NCBI GenBank assembly: GCA_020726505.1
Contig: JAHLEZ010000011.1
Location: forward strand, 372,001 to 436,000
Direction: 5' to 3'
Length of the DNA: 64,000 nt
Source of the DNA: Leptodontidium sp. MPI-SDFR-AT-0119
Taxonomy: Eukaryota; Ascomycota; Leotiomycetes; Helotiales; Leptodontidiaceae
Both the position numbers and the translations under genes were made by a program. The notes beneath the pieces were generated by a model that worked only from the letters and a program-made list of their open reading frames with translations, was not told the DNA's origin and made no database searches. Shown in pieces: positions 46,172 through 58,566 of the stretch (position 1 is its first letter; each line of letters opens with the position of its first letter).

Positions 46172-46880
46172 GGTTCGATTGTGCTGTTGATTGGCCTTGT
46201 CGTAGAGGTTAGACTCGCAGATTTCATGCTGGCTGCCAGGCGTTCTCAAGGTGGTCTGGGAGCGAGCATCTCTACTTCACTTGGTGTTGATTGAGCCTCA
46301 ATGTTGGTTGCAGTGGATGTTGTCCTGATGATGGCTCTCACACGCAGGCCAGTCGCGGTCCCCAGCCGAGGAGCTAGTGCTGTGGCAGGGGGGGCGGGGC
46401 AACATAAACATGTTCTCTTAGAACGAGCCCTGCATGTATTGTTAAATTGAAGTTAAAGTACCATGACATTTACATTACTTAGGTCTACCAATTAACCAAT
46501 GACTATATTTTCGAGATCAGTTCTCTGTTCCTAGTGAAAGTTGCATCCCTCTCACGTAGAACATTGCCAAAAAGGGGCAGCTGCTTTTGAGGCGAGGATG
46601 ATGACAACAAAACAATAAACATCTAAAGGGTTGTTACTAGTCCGGGATTTCTTGCCCACTTGCGGTACAAACAACCTGAACCCCCACCCCCCTTTCCCAT
46701 TACAAGGGAATCGATAGCTTCACTTTTGTCGCATTCGTCCAACCAGGTCTCCGTAATGACGCCATATCGATCTCGGGCGTCGCGTCCGCATATCGGCAGT
46801 CAGCTTCACCACTATTCGATGACAAACTGTGCCATTCACCTTGCCATCTGATTAAAGTATTTATTCCTGCCAAGGGCTTC
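46172..46880. other. Divergent promoter region of DSC3 and the aminotransferase gene
   Basis: No gene seen; a short C-rich stretch lies at 46680-46697. The two start codons are about 710 bases apart. Confidence 0.5.
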
Positions 46881-48544
46881 ATGAAGTCCCGCGCTTCTCT
46901 TCTTCAGCTATCGAGGAACTGGCATCATCGTGTTCCTAATAAGATCTCTTTCCTCCCTGCCGGTTTCGGTGCTGTTCGACACTTCACCCCCACTATGGAT
47001 TTCAAGGGAAAAATTCAACCTGCCAAAAGGGTTGCTGGTAGAAAGCAAGATGTTTGGTATGTAGGAAGTATTATACTGTTAATTCTGTTCATATTTCCTA
47101 TGATTTCTCTAGAAATTATTGTATGGTTGGGTAGTTTGCGCGGGGTAATAGATGGAGGCCGATGTTGTTTACATTTCATCTACTTGATTCTACCATTGAA
47201 GTATACTAACAAGAAATCCAGGACTATCGTCAATGAAGCTGCAGCAGCATCTCCTGTCCAGCCCATTGTCAACATGGGCCAGGGCTTCTTCGGATACAAT
47301 CCTCCGCAGTTCATCATAAATGCTGCGAAGGAGGCTTTGAACAAGGTTGACTGCAACCAATATTCGCCCACGAGAGGACGTCCTCGCCTAAAGAAGGCAA
47401 TTGCAGATGCATATTCGCCGCTATGGGGCAGAAAGCTGAATCCAGAAACCGAGGTTACAATTACAACTGGGGCAAATGAAGGCAGGTGGACACTTGGTCG
47501 TGATTTGGGGAAGCGGTCGTATACTAATGTTGGATAGGTATGCTGAGTGCTTTCATGGGATTCATTGAGGAAGGAGATGAAGTCATCATCTTTGAGCCCT
47601 TCTTCGACCAGTAAGTGCCTGTTGAAAAATCCACTGTAGATTGAAGAGTGCTCACAAGTTTCAGATATCTCAGCAACATTGAGATGCCAGGTGGTAAAAT
47701 CGTTTACGTACCCTTGCACCCACCTCCAAATGGCGCCTCCCAGAACACATCTTCAGCTGAATGGACCGTCGATTTTGCAGAGTTGGAGGCCGCCATCACT
47801 CCAAGAACTAAAATGATTGTCATTAACACCCCTCACAATCCGATTGGGAAAGTCTTCTCCAAGGAAGAACTTCTCAAAATCGGAGAGCTCTGCGTCAAAA
47901 ACCAGATTCTGATTCTCTCAGATGAGGTTTACGATCGTCTCTTCTACGTCCCATTCACCCGGATCGCAACACTGTCTCCGGAAATTGAGAAGCTCACTCT
48001 GACGGTTGGCTCTGCCGGAAAGAACTTCTACGCCACAGGCTGGCGTGTAGGATGGTTGATTGGCCCTCCAGAGCTAATCCAGTATGTGGCTGCAGCTCAC
48101 ACCCGAATCTGTTATTCCTCTGTTTCTCCACTGCAGGAAGCGGTAGCTGTAGGATTCGAGCAAGCCGATGCAGAGAATTTTTGGGATACGGTAAAGAAGG
48201 AGATGAAAGGCAAGATGGACTCATTCAATACTATCTGGAAGGAATTGGATCTTCCATTTTCCGACCCAGAAGGTGGCTACTTCGTCTTGGTCAACATGAA
48301 GAAAGTCAAGATCCCAAAAGACTACCCCTTCCCTGCACAGGTCAAGGACAGACCGAGAGATTTCAAGCTCAGTTGGTTCCTCATCCAAGAAGTCGGGGTT
48401 GCGGCTATCCCCCCTACTGAGTTCTACACCGATGACAATGCGCATATTGGTGAAGATTGGTTGAGATTTGCAGTTTGCAAGGAGGATGAAGTCTTGGAGA
48501 GAGCTAAGGGGAGGTTACGAGACTTGAAGAAATACATAGAATAG
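46881..48544 (+). CDS. BNA3: Kynurenine aminotransferase (Bna3-like)
   Basis: Exons 46881-47056, 47222-47481, 47538-47610 and 47665-48544 give 462 residues. The first ~38 residues (MKSRASLLQLSRNWHHRV) look like a mitochondrial presequence; a second start, MDFKGKIQPAK at 46995, would give a cytosolic form. Fold-type I PLP motifs: NMGQGFFGYNPPQF, YSPTRGRPRLKKAI, TTGANEGMLSAF, NTPHNPIGKVFS, LSDEVYDRL, the PLP lysine in GSAGKNFYATGWRVGW, and the substrate arginine near WLRFAVCK. The family converts kynurenine to kynurenic acid and can act as an arylformamidase-pathway side branch or aromatic aminotransferase. The second intron starts GCAGGT rather than GT: the frame only joins (G|GT, giving NEGMLSAF) if this GC-AG intron is used. 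The first intron is long (165 nt). Confidence 0.92.
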
Positions 48545-49020
48545 AAGCGGCCGTTCTGACATCTTACTCAATTCGCAATGGGCTTTTGCCAAGCCAACAA
48601 CATCATAAAGCTGCATCTCCGCCAACCGACGGATAATTAACTGAACTGACCAATGAGCCCTGCCGGTACTTTCCCAAGTCCTACCTTTTTGTTAAGTCCG
48701 CTCGGTGATTTCTCCAGGATCTGATAAGAAACCCTGCAAGGAACAGTCATCACGTAAGCTTTGCTTTGATCTGATTAGCTTTGCCGCAATTAGTTTAAGG
48801 TCTCCGAAGTTGGCTCCGATGAATCGATGACTCCCTATTGTCTGATCGATATCCATCTATCGACTATGGAAACCCCTCTCGGTAATTCTACGAGCTTGAG
48901 GATTGCCACTTCAAGTCCGTCGGCCGTCTCAGAAATAGCTTCCCCATTTTTCAACTGATCTCAAAAAGGACTAGTGTTTAAGCCAAACCGCACCTCGTTC
49001 TTCAATCCTCCCCCGTCGAA
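48545..49020. other. Intergenic, transcription-factor gene upstream region
   Basis: 3' flank of the aminotransferase gene and promoter side of the Zn2Cys6 gene. No gene seen. Confidence 0.5.
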
Positions 49021-51438
49021 ATGCCTACTAGGGAGAACTCTGTTGGGTACCGCCGGAATGGCAAGAAACAGGCTTGCGAACCGTGTCGAAAGGGGAAGCT
49101 TGGGTGCGATCATGGAGCGCCTTTTTGCGGACGATGTGTTCGAAGAAAGACCACTGCAAAATGTATCTACCATCCAGCCCCAATGACGAGAGGCCGTGGG
49201 TCTCCTACCGGCATTCCTGCCCTCCAGCAATCTCCAACAGATCCTTACGGCCAGTCTACTCAGTTCAGCTCTCCTCCGGCATCAGCAACCTTGAACCCTC
49301 CATTCTTTTCACCCCCTCAGTCAATACCACGTGATGCTCTCCCGACTGGACCTCCTGGTTGTCCCAAAGCCGCAGTCCAGACAACAGCTACTCAGACAAC
49401 AAACACTCCTTCCAGTACTACGGCCAGCCTCTCGAGTGGTGTGGGACAACCGAAAGGTCCACGGGGGGCGTGGAAGCATTCCGAATACCCACGTTCTCAG
49501 AAGTTCTACGGCCCTACCAGTTTCTCAGCTATATTCTCTGAAAACGACGCCAAGGTCAACAGGGACTTATTGGATATCGGAGAAGATAAGAGGAAACATC
49601 CCGGTGCTTGGATGTACGGCGAACCCCTATTCGGCTTCCATCGTCCCAATGGACCGACCGCTCGTGAGAAACAGACCTTGAGAGCGCTGTGGAATCTTCC
49701 TTCGAAGGAAACCTGCGAAGCCCTAGTCACTGTTCCGCAATCTCTGCGATGTCCTAGTCTGAATTTCAGAATGATGAGACACTGCGTCACGACCTTGTGG
49801 TCAACATTCGGATCTGAGTTGGCTGCTCCCCGTCCAGACAAGCCTACTTTAGAGTGGCGAGAGACAGGTGAAGAACCACCGCCTTTGCTTGCCATTTCGG
49901 ATGCCATGTTTGGTAATGAGGAGATGCCCTTACCTCCAGATCCTGACGATGGGATAGAGTGGCTAAATAATTTCACCGGCCCAAATATCAGATTTGAGAT
50001 GATGGGGATGTTATTTTGCTTCCTTGGATTGGCCTATCTGGCGACGCAGGATTGGGATCCCGTCTTCAAGCACCCTGATAACCATGGACGTGACAGGAAG
50101 CAGGCTGCTTGGAGAATGAAAGAGTGTGCAAATGTCTGCTTGACGATGTGCGATTACTCGGAAACAGTCAACTATCTAGTCACAGCCCTCATCCTGAACA
50201 TCAAGAGATTGGAGACTGGCTGTACGGGGGATGAAAGTAAGTAACCAGCTAGATTGAAATTGATTGGCTGGATTTAGCGCTAATGTTCCTCGAGCATACC
50301 AGATGCGAAGACTGCATGGTGATATGGTCACAACAGCAATCACCTCAGGTCTCCATAGATTACCCGAGCACGGTACGACGAAAGTAACACCGGCTTCAGA
50401 GTACAAGCGACGCCTATTCGGTAATATCTACTGCAACGACAAGATTCAAGCATCCCTCAACGGAGTTCCACCCTTGTTGACACGACGGTTCTGTGACGTC
50501 CAACTATGCCTCGATCTTGCCGACGATGTACTTTTCGCGCCACCAGAACAGCTGGCAGAAGCTATCAGGGAGCTTGATGCAGATGGATGGAACAAAACAG
50601 GAGCCTGTCATGAGATCTCAACTTTCCTTCGAGCGAGAATACAGATCCATATGATCCGAGAAGAAATCCTGGAACTGGCATTGGGCGTCAATGTTGACGT
50701 TTCGGTAGTTCGCATCAAGTGAGTTATTGCTCTCGAACTCAAACCACTAGTTACTGACGAGAGAAAATCAGTGACCTGCACCAAAAGTCCCAGCAAATGT
50801 TTGAGTCTCTTCCACACCAGCTACACTACTACGACGAATCGGGGATTTCCAAGAACAACTCTGGCAACCTCCTCTACGATCAAGCATTCCTTAACCTCCA
50901 ACATCTCCAAAACAAATTCCTCATTGACAGAGTCGCCAAAGCACGCGGTCTGGAAAACGGCCAAGGCCTTCTCAACACAGCAATGGAGATGATCGATCTC
51001 TCGCTGATGTTCTGGAGTAAACGAGATCAACTCATGGCCCATTCGCACGGATTCGACTGGATCATGACATACTACGGTATTCCTTCCGCTGGTGTCATCT
51101 GCGTCGAACTCCTCAAGACCTCCTCAGGCCAAAGCTCAGTCCAAATCTCGCGCTCCGACGCTATCCAGAAACTCACGCTCTTCATCGCCTTCCTCGAGTG
51201 GATCCGCCCTACAGACGGTAACTACACGCTTGCTCAACGATTGAGGAAGGTTGTGAGGCAGGTCCTCGACTACGTGCTGGATATTGCGCAGAAGGAACCA
51301 GCGCCAGATGTGCTTGCTGGTGAAGATCAGCTGCTGTATGATCCTATGCTGGGGGTGGGATATGATGATATTAATGACCTGGATTGGTTGAATACCATTG
51401 ATTGGACACAGGGGGTTTGGATGGACTTCAATCAATAG
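49021..51438 (+). CDS. Zn(II)2Cys6 fungal-specific transcription factor
   Basis: Three exons, 49021-50236, 50295-50718 and 50772-51438, total 768 residues. The DNA-binding cluster is at residues ~19-48: CEPCRKGKLGCDHGAPFCGRC, with the sixth cysteine in KCIYHP. A Ser/Thr/Pro-rich linker follows. The fungal transcription factor regulatory domain is seen around FCFLGLAYLATQDW, YSETVNYLVTALIL, RRLHGDMVTTAITSGLHRLP and YKRRLFGNIYCNDKIQASLN. The first intron is placed at 50237-50294 (donor GTAAGT, branch GCTAATG, acceptor CGAG); an alternative 37-nt intron also keeps frame but is shorter than usual. The C-terminus is acidic (DDINDLDWLN), a possible activation region. Target genes unknown; the neighbours do not point to a pathway. 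Confidence 0.9.
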
Positions 51439-52150
51439 GAGGTGGTGGTACCCTCTGTTAATGAGCGTAATGGAAATTGAACATGAGATAGTGGCGAGGC
51501 ACACAGATCTCCAGGTTTTCAGTTTTCGGGGAAACTGTGTTTGTCGAATGGAATAGCTATGGATCTAAGGGGAATTCAAAGCAATGATAGTAATCGAGAT
51601 CACCACAGCCGTATCAAGAATTTAAATTAGGTACTTCGACCGAGCCGATTTTGCAGACCCTGAGAGCGCGTGCCAAGACCCGGAATAACCTCATCGCTTA
51701 ACACGTCGGCATCAACAAGAGCCGCCCCACAAAAACACAACAACAAAATAAAACAGAACGAAATGAAAAGCAAAAAATAAGCCAAAAAAGGATTCATAGA
51801 CCCAAACAGCAAAACCCAGGCCCACCGCGACCTGCTCGTGGCACTGGAAGGGCGGGTGATCTGAGCCAAAGGGCGAAACCATTTTCCGATTCGATTCGAG
51901 GGGATCGGGAGTGATGCTACCACTTCTCCCGTCCCTCAGAAGTAGGTAGGGTTGTTAGGAAACAAGTTGGGATGCAAATTAATGATCACGGTCTGTTCTA
52001 CTCTGCCACCTACGCTGATTAAGATGGTTGTGCTTATTTGGTTACATATAGGACATAGCGGTTTTGTTTATCTTGTTTATCTCTGGTGGGCGGGCAGATC
52101 CTCGGGTACGGGTACGCGGTATATTTTATTCGGATTGTTATTTCTGCTCG
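51439..52150. other. Convergent 3' region
   Basis: It lies between the transcription factor and the DUF7580-like gene. A-rich stretch at 51726-51790. No gene seen. Confidence 0.5.
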
Positions 52151-54242
52151 TCACCCACCTAATTGCAACATGGCGAATCCTCGCTCGAGTTGCTCCAGCT
52201 CACATACTACGTCTTGATACACCGCAGCCTGCAGTTTCTCATCGCTCAAATCGCTTGTCCCGTGGCCAAAATCGCACCCTAAGCATTTCCTCACCACCTT
52301 GCCGTACATAGGCCCCAATGATGAACTTATCGTCTTGCTCAAGCGGCTCGCAACGAAGTAATCCGACAGGGCGTTGGCCTGGCCATTGATTAGATCCTGG
52401 GTATTGTACAAGCTCCGGAGTGGTGCTTGGAAAGCGAGTTCGATGAGCACTACGCCCAGGCTGAAGAGATACGGGTTGCGGATCATGTGGCCGATGACGT
52501 TATCTACGTCCTGTTCCTGTCCATTTTGCGTGATGGCTTTTGGTGCTATGGTAGAACCGACTTGGACATTGAGGTGTGGTGATGAGATGGATGCCGAATC
52601 ATCACATTTGCCAGTCCGGAAGAATATCACGTCCTCACTGTGCCAGAACCCCCTCAGTAGAGGCGTAGCGTGGAACTGCAAGACTGCTTCAGCTAGTCGC
52701 GTTGCTAGTCTCAATCTCTCGTATTCAAGGAATTTTTCTGATTCTGTTTTCCTTGTCATTGCACCGATTATCGAGGCGAGTGATTCGGGTTGTGTGTAGT
52801 TGTGTACCGAGACTGGAGCGGCAAAGTAGACGAGGTGTTTGCAGGGCCCGGATTTTTGGAAGTAGCCTATGTACTTGTTCTCTGGGGAGCGTGAGTAGCT
52901 GCATGATTTGCGGAGTTGGTGGCAGAAGTCATGTTGTATGCAGAAGTCGGGAAGGGATGAGTGTTGCGGTGGTTTGCTCGTTAGTGACGTGCAAGATGGA
53001 GGTTTCATTTGTCGGTCTGTTGGTGGGATGTAGCTGACTGAGGTTTCTTGTTGTTGCTGTGGGTTCAATACTCTACTCATTGAGCAGATTGGTGTTGTCT
53101 GCATGAATCGTACGCTCTTCTGTGTTTTTATCTTCTTCCGAGGTTGAGGAGTCTCTGACTCTAGATTGCGAGTCAGTGCTCTCGATAAATTCGACGGTTC
53201 ATCTGACTTTATGATCATTTTGCTTGTCTCCTTGGGCGTGTTCGTGTTCTGAAGAAACGAAGAGTCCACAGCTATCCACTATTGGTTGAAGGGTCAGTCT
53301 TGTTCTAAGATTTTGAAAGATCGTGGAAGCTCTGGATCGGTGCAACGGAGTCCTTACCACAGGCTCCAGGGCGGCAAGTGCTCCACTCTGATCATGCGTG
53401 AAAGCAATGTTGAAACGAACAAAAGAAGCCTCGGTCTCGGTAGATCCGATATTCTTTGGCAGCAGTTGAAAATGCGCGTAGTGCTCTGTATGGTGCTGGC
53501 ATGCTATTCCAATGGCATCATACAGTTGTGCGGAAGCTCTCTGGATGAGCCTCGATTCTTCGACTTTCTTCGGCGAGAAAGCAGTTACTGAGTGTGGTGT
53601 AAGACTACTACTTTGCTGCTTGTCAAGCCTCCCTGTCTGCTTCGCTAATGTGCGGAAGTCTTGGTTGAGTTTTCGAAGATCATCGAGGTACTCATTCAGG
53701 CGTGATTCAGAGAAGCAAAATTTGAGCTTCTTTGAAATTCGAGAACGCCAGGCCTTGTCCCCAAGAGAGCGCAACTAACAACATATAGTTAGCCATATAT
53801 CAACGGGTGGCTTGGCACATTAGGTCTAGCTTCAGCATACCGGTATCGATTCCTGCAAGATGATACCGAAACTCTCAACATCTTCTTCGATAGACTTAAG
53901 CTTTCCTGCGATCAGTTGCACAGTAGCTTCACAAGCCTCTCTCGAATTACCCAACTGATCAGCAATCCTCCTTTTCAGCGCATCATCTCGCCACGATGGG
54001 TGGTCTTTCTCCCGTAGCATTTCCTTGGCTGATTCCCGGTTCGTCAAAGCAGTCAAAAGTAACTGACACTGATTCAGGAAAATCATCTTCTGGGTCTTCA
54101 GCTGCTGTTGGTACATCTCAAGCTCCGGCGCACATTTTTTGAATCTTCTGAAAGGCTTGAAGACATCTTCGTAGTGCTCGGCTGCTGAGATTAGCAGAGG
54201 GAGCACTCCAAGAACAACACCAACCACTTCAGAGCCTGACAT
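52151..54242 (-). CDS. DUF7580-like protein: N-terminal helical domain and C-terminal pseudokinase-like domain
   Basis: Three exons, 54242-53841, 53774-53358 and 53278-52151, all phase 0, 648 residues. The start MSGSEVVGVVLGVLPLLISA with an alpha-helical first ~200 residues (FRRFKKCAPELEMYQQQLKT) is the usual beginning of DUF7580 proteins, a large fungal accessory family. The C-terminal third resembles a kinase fold remnant: LATRLAEAVLQFHATPLLRG, FWHSEDVIFF, then YLFSLGVVLIELAFQAPL, which matches a kinase subdomain IX helix. I see no catalytic HRD or DFG, so it is probably a pseudokinase. Some relatives have N-termini like those of fungal cell-death and NLR-associated proteins; a link to non-self recognition is inference only. 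It is divergent from the C2H2 gene, 375 bases apart. Confidence 0.75.
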
Positions 54243-54617
54243 CGTGAGAATGGAAATTTGCTAGAGCACGGAAGTGTGGTCAACAATAAGGTTGGAAGTT
54301 CGTCCTCGATGGTGTAGAAAAAGGATGTGACATTGACTGGCCAGTCGTTCAGCCTCACAGGCAGCCTGGGGGCTGTGTGCATGCATGACAGCGCTTACAG
54401 TTGTGGGGGCTGTGCAACTACATATCTGGTGCAGCCTCATCAATCGCAACGACAAGTCTTCCCTCAAGCACTGTTCTAATGTCCTTTCAGTTGAGCAGAT
54501 TTCGCAAAACTCCAAAGGCTGTATCAAAGCACTGTCTACAGAATCTGTGCACGGGGAAGCTGTGACGACTCCTTACCGGAATGCAGAACGAGAGGGAGAT
54601 CGTAGAATCTAATCATC
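54243..54617. promoter_or_regulatory. Divergent intergenic region of the DUF7580-like and C2H2 genes
   Basis: 375 bases between opposite start codons, so both promoters must lie here or overlap the leaders. No core motif recognised. Confidence 0.4.
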
Positions 54618-57600
54618 ATGACACGCTCCACGAATGATTCTCTGAAACCCCACGAAGCTGTCACAGACGAGAGCGGAGATCACGGCAAGACCATTGAGAG
54701 GGTCGCTAAACTCGATACGATGCGTACAAGGCACGGAGGGAAGCATATTGCGTCTGTTGATTCCTTGCAATCTAGGGATGATACACTGGCAGGATGGATC
54801 GATGGGACGGCGATTCAGAAGACAACAGATAGTCATGGCGACAATGCCTCCCAAGAGCATACGGGGTTTGCATGGAGTCTGTATCATCACACGCTGGAGC
54901 TGTTCTCCCTCCTCTTACTTCCAACATTGGCCCATGTGGCAACCTTTACTCCACCCTATGAAAAGCAGGGTGAAAAGTCCTTTAAGAAGTCTCTGGGTAG
55001 ATTGTACCTTTGGGGTGGTGGGTTCTCAGGTGGTAAATTGGAGAGTGTGCTGGACGAGTCTGAGAGTTTACGAGGAACAGTCGTGGAATCTCTTGCCGCC
55101 ATTGGAAAGATATTGCTATTCAGTAAGTCATAGCTTCCAATGGAAGCTGCTTCGATGCTGATGGAGTGAATTTGCAGAGCTAGCTGCCAAACGTTCAGCA
55201 CACTCTGATGCACCAGATGACCCAAGAATCAAGCAAGAGATCCGCGACCTAAGTGTTCTGGTCGAAAAGGCACGCATCATCACCGATAGTGATTACGAAA
55301 GCGACGAGTCCTCGGCCAGCACAGATGCGCCACAAGATGACTCGTTTGGTACATAACCTCATTAGGAGTCTATGTAGGGTGTCTCATGGAGTTACTACCT
55401 TCGATGGGGGAGATTCTGAGTTCTCTAGATTGGGAAGACGTTGACAATCAGCAAAGTCAACCGATCGACTTCCAAATCTCAGGGCCAGCGCAGCCATATG
55501 TCCTGAAAGTGTACGACAAGTTTCCTTTGGCCGATATGCATCTGATGCATCGGCTGGGTGAAGCCAACTGGCAGCGCCACATGTCCCTACGAGCAATGGG
55601 CGATGAGGAAGAGGTGGAACAGTTTCCCCAAGAGTTGCCAAAGATCACTTTCGTTGCAGTTTCCGAGTTTCAAGACTCTGGTCTGGGCTCTTCACTCCCA
55701 GAACGATCGACTTACACTGCTACTGTTGCATCGCACTCATCGTTCCAGACCACAGCGGACGAAAAAGATAGCGGGAGTCTTCGAGTCCCTGCAACTCCTA
55801 AGCAAGTCTCTGATGGTGAACCATTCAGCTGCCAGATATGTGGGCAGTTCCTGTCCAACATCAGAAATCGTGTTGACTGGAGGTAAGATACTGCATTTAG
55901 GCTGCCATTCTTGTACCTGCACTGACAAATTCACAGACGACACGTATTTGCAGATCTCAAACCTTACCTATGTACATTCCTAGGCTGCAAAGACGAGTTC
56001 AAGATGTTTACAACTCGAAAACTTTGGGAAGAACACGAATTCGGCCAGCATAGACTGAATCGGTATTGGGCTTGTTCAACATGTCAACACAGAGCCAAAT
56101 CTCCAGAAGACTGGCGTGCTCACTTAGTACAGGCTCATAACTTCCCCTTGTCGGACGGCCAATATGCTCTTGATGCCCGTCTGGTCGAGGTGCGTGAGCC
56201 AGTACCAATCAAGTCACTAAGCTGTCCTCTCTGCTTGGAAGTCCCTGGAAAATCACAACGGCATTTTGCAACTCATGTTGGAAAGCATATGGAAGGGATC
56301 GCCCTCGCCGCATTGCCCAGAGACGAAGAATCGACGGATACTGAATCGATGGCCTCAAATATGTCAGACGCGAGTGGTCCGAGCCTCACAGATTATCCTT
56401 CTTCTCAAGAAAACGTGTCTTGGACTTTGGAACAGCCTGGCCAAGAAGATATTGGGTGGAAGCGCGGCTCAAGCCAGGGATATGCAAGCTTCACATCAGG
56501 GCTGACTGGTGGAGTACATCCTGCTCTCATGACTGAAGTCGAATCACCCCTACCGAGTCAATGGGAGTCAGCACCATCGATGGGTTGCACGACGTCGAGA
56601 GAAAATCCATCGCAACGATCTAACGTACCATTCACTCAGGCTGGAGCGATGCCACCCCAGCTGAACTCTGATCCCTTTCAAGAGAACCCAGCCATCATGG
56701 ACAGGGGCCCCCAGATCCACTTGTGTGGTGTGGAAGATATTCTACTGCTCGACGATATGGGAGAAACCCCAGGAGACTTCATCGGGAGAACAATAGGCAC
56801 TGGTATTTCCCCAACTATATCGGTCCCATCTTCAACGAGTATTAACAATGATCACCAACCATTAACCACTACTGCCGCTGAAACGAAGGAGACCGTACAA
56901 AGACTATCCGAAGGTGGCTTCCGACTAATTCAGGAGAACATATTGAAGCCACTTCTGAAATATCCATCCATTAATAGATTCCATCCTCTGGTCGAAGTAT
57001 GCTCAACGAAAATACAGGCAAACGAGATTTTGTGCTTGCGTGACCTTGAGAAGTTCCTTCTTGTCAATGCTCGTGTAAGCCGATACTTTAACTATGCCTC
57101 CCCCTATCTACTTTGCTAACCAACCACAGACGAACGCCAGTTCCACGCCATCATATCTTGATTTCATGTTGGTTGCAGTTCAACATATTCAAGTTACCGC
57201 TAGATCACTATCTAAGCGTGACCAAATAAGGCTTGGCGACAGGCCTTATACGGAGGATTATTTTGCTGCTCTTGTGGAGCAGATCAGGCAGCAGCACAGA
57301 GACACGGGTCCACAGGTCCAGACTGGTCCTATATCTCAGCGGGATAGTGCAGTTATCTATGAACTCACCAGCAGGCTGATGTCTCAAGTTTCAGAAGACG
57401 AGAAAAATACACTAAGAACGACATTGCAACAGCGGATGGACCCGACCCAGCACAACAGATACCAAGCCCAGGGCGTGGACCCTGTCTTCTTGTACTATCG
57501 CAATCAAGCTATGAGCAGGCTCCGCCAAGAGAGGAAGAAGCGTCTACAAGAAGCTCAGGCTGAAGCCGCTCAACAACAGGAATTCGATATAATGAATGCA

Positions 57601-58566
57601 CAAACCCAAATATCTACGGAGGTGGGTGGCATTCCCAATTTTGGATCATTCACGGGCAACAAGGAAAACCTAGCAGCGCGACAGCAGCAAAACCAACAAG
57701 TACAATTTGTGAAAGATGACTGGCATACAGTGAAAATGGTATCGGAGCCACTACGTTCAGACAGCGCGCTGTTTCCGATCACCCCTCAAGCTCAAGGCTC
57801 TTCCTCATCTTGGTCGCAATTACCAGGCTCTTCTGATTTTAGCATACACCAAGATTCGGCAATCTATCGTGAAATCAACGATCCCCATTGGTTCCCAAAA
57901 CCAGGAGAACCTATCCAGGTCAAGATGGGGGGGAAACCGTTTCTAGTTACGGGACATACGGAAGTCAGCTCATCTACTGGCGAAGAAGATAATATATCGG
58001 CAGCTCGGAGACTCCCGAGGAGCTTGAGTGAAGAAGCTGACGATGATGAGGACATCCTTAGGATTATGGCACGACGCAAGAAAAACGCTGCGACGGCAGA
58101 ACTCGCCCCAAAGAAGCGCAAAGAACCCGGGTGTGACAAGGAATTCAAACGTGCCTGCGACCTCACAAAGCACGAAAAAATACATTCCCGTCCTTGGGAA
58201 TGTCCAGTTCACGGCTGCAAATACTTTGGCTTGCCAACGGAGAAAGAGATGAACAAACACAACAAGGAGATGCACAGCATTACGCCGCCGTTCTTCCAAT
58301 GCCACTTTAAGCCGTGCCCGTACCAGTCGAAACGCGAGTCAAATTGTAAGCAGCATATGGAGAGGACTCATGGTTTGGAATTTGTGCGGTCGAAGATCAC
58401 AATCAAACGACGAACCAGGAGCACAGTCACACAATTGTCGACAGCCAAACTGGACATGTATGCCCCAATTAATGCCGATGACCCTGGGATGGTCATGGGA
58501 CAGAATGGTGTCGGAGGCGCTGGTACTGGACCTCAGGAATGGGAGTGGTTGACGAAGAGGCTGTGA
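54618..58566 (+). CDS. Large C2H2 zinc-finger protein
   Basis: Five exons, 54618-55122, 55178-55348, 55378-55882, 55937-57074 and 57130-58566, phase-consistent, 1,251 residues. The 29-nt intron between exons 2 and 3 (55349-55377) is unusually short. Zinc fingers: FSCQICGQFLSN, YLCTFLGCKDEFKM with EEHEFGQH, YWACSTCQHRAK with AHLVQAH, LSCPLCLEV with FATHVGKH, then a long disordered part. A second half starts TPSYLDFMLVAVQHIQVTAR, has a Gln-rich coiled region, and ends with fingers GCDKEFKRACDLTKHEKIH, WECPVHGCKYFG and FQCHFKPCPYQSKRESNCKQ. The finger at GCDKEFKR lacks its first cysteine: the sequence runs KKRKEPGCDKEF where relatives have an extra C. A nuclear DNA-binding role is inferred. The two halves might be separate genes, but the 57075-57129 intron has good sites and keeps the frame. 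Confidence 0.78.

Noticed and set aside
50241..50277. 37-nt intron in the Zn2Cys6 gene
   Set aside because: It keeps frame, but a 58-nt alternative has a consensus GTAAGT donor and a CTAAT branch site.
38366..51438. Secondary-metabolite gene cluster (LaeA-like, flavoprotein, Zn2Cys6 factor)
   Set aside because: No polyketide synthase, NRPS or terpene cyclase, and housekeeping genes (VTI1, DSC3, KAT) lie between.
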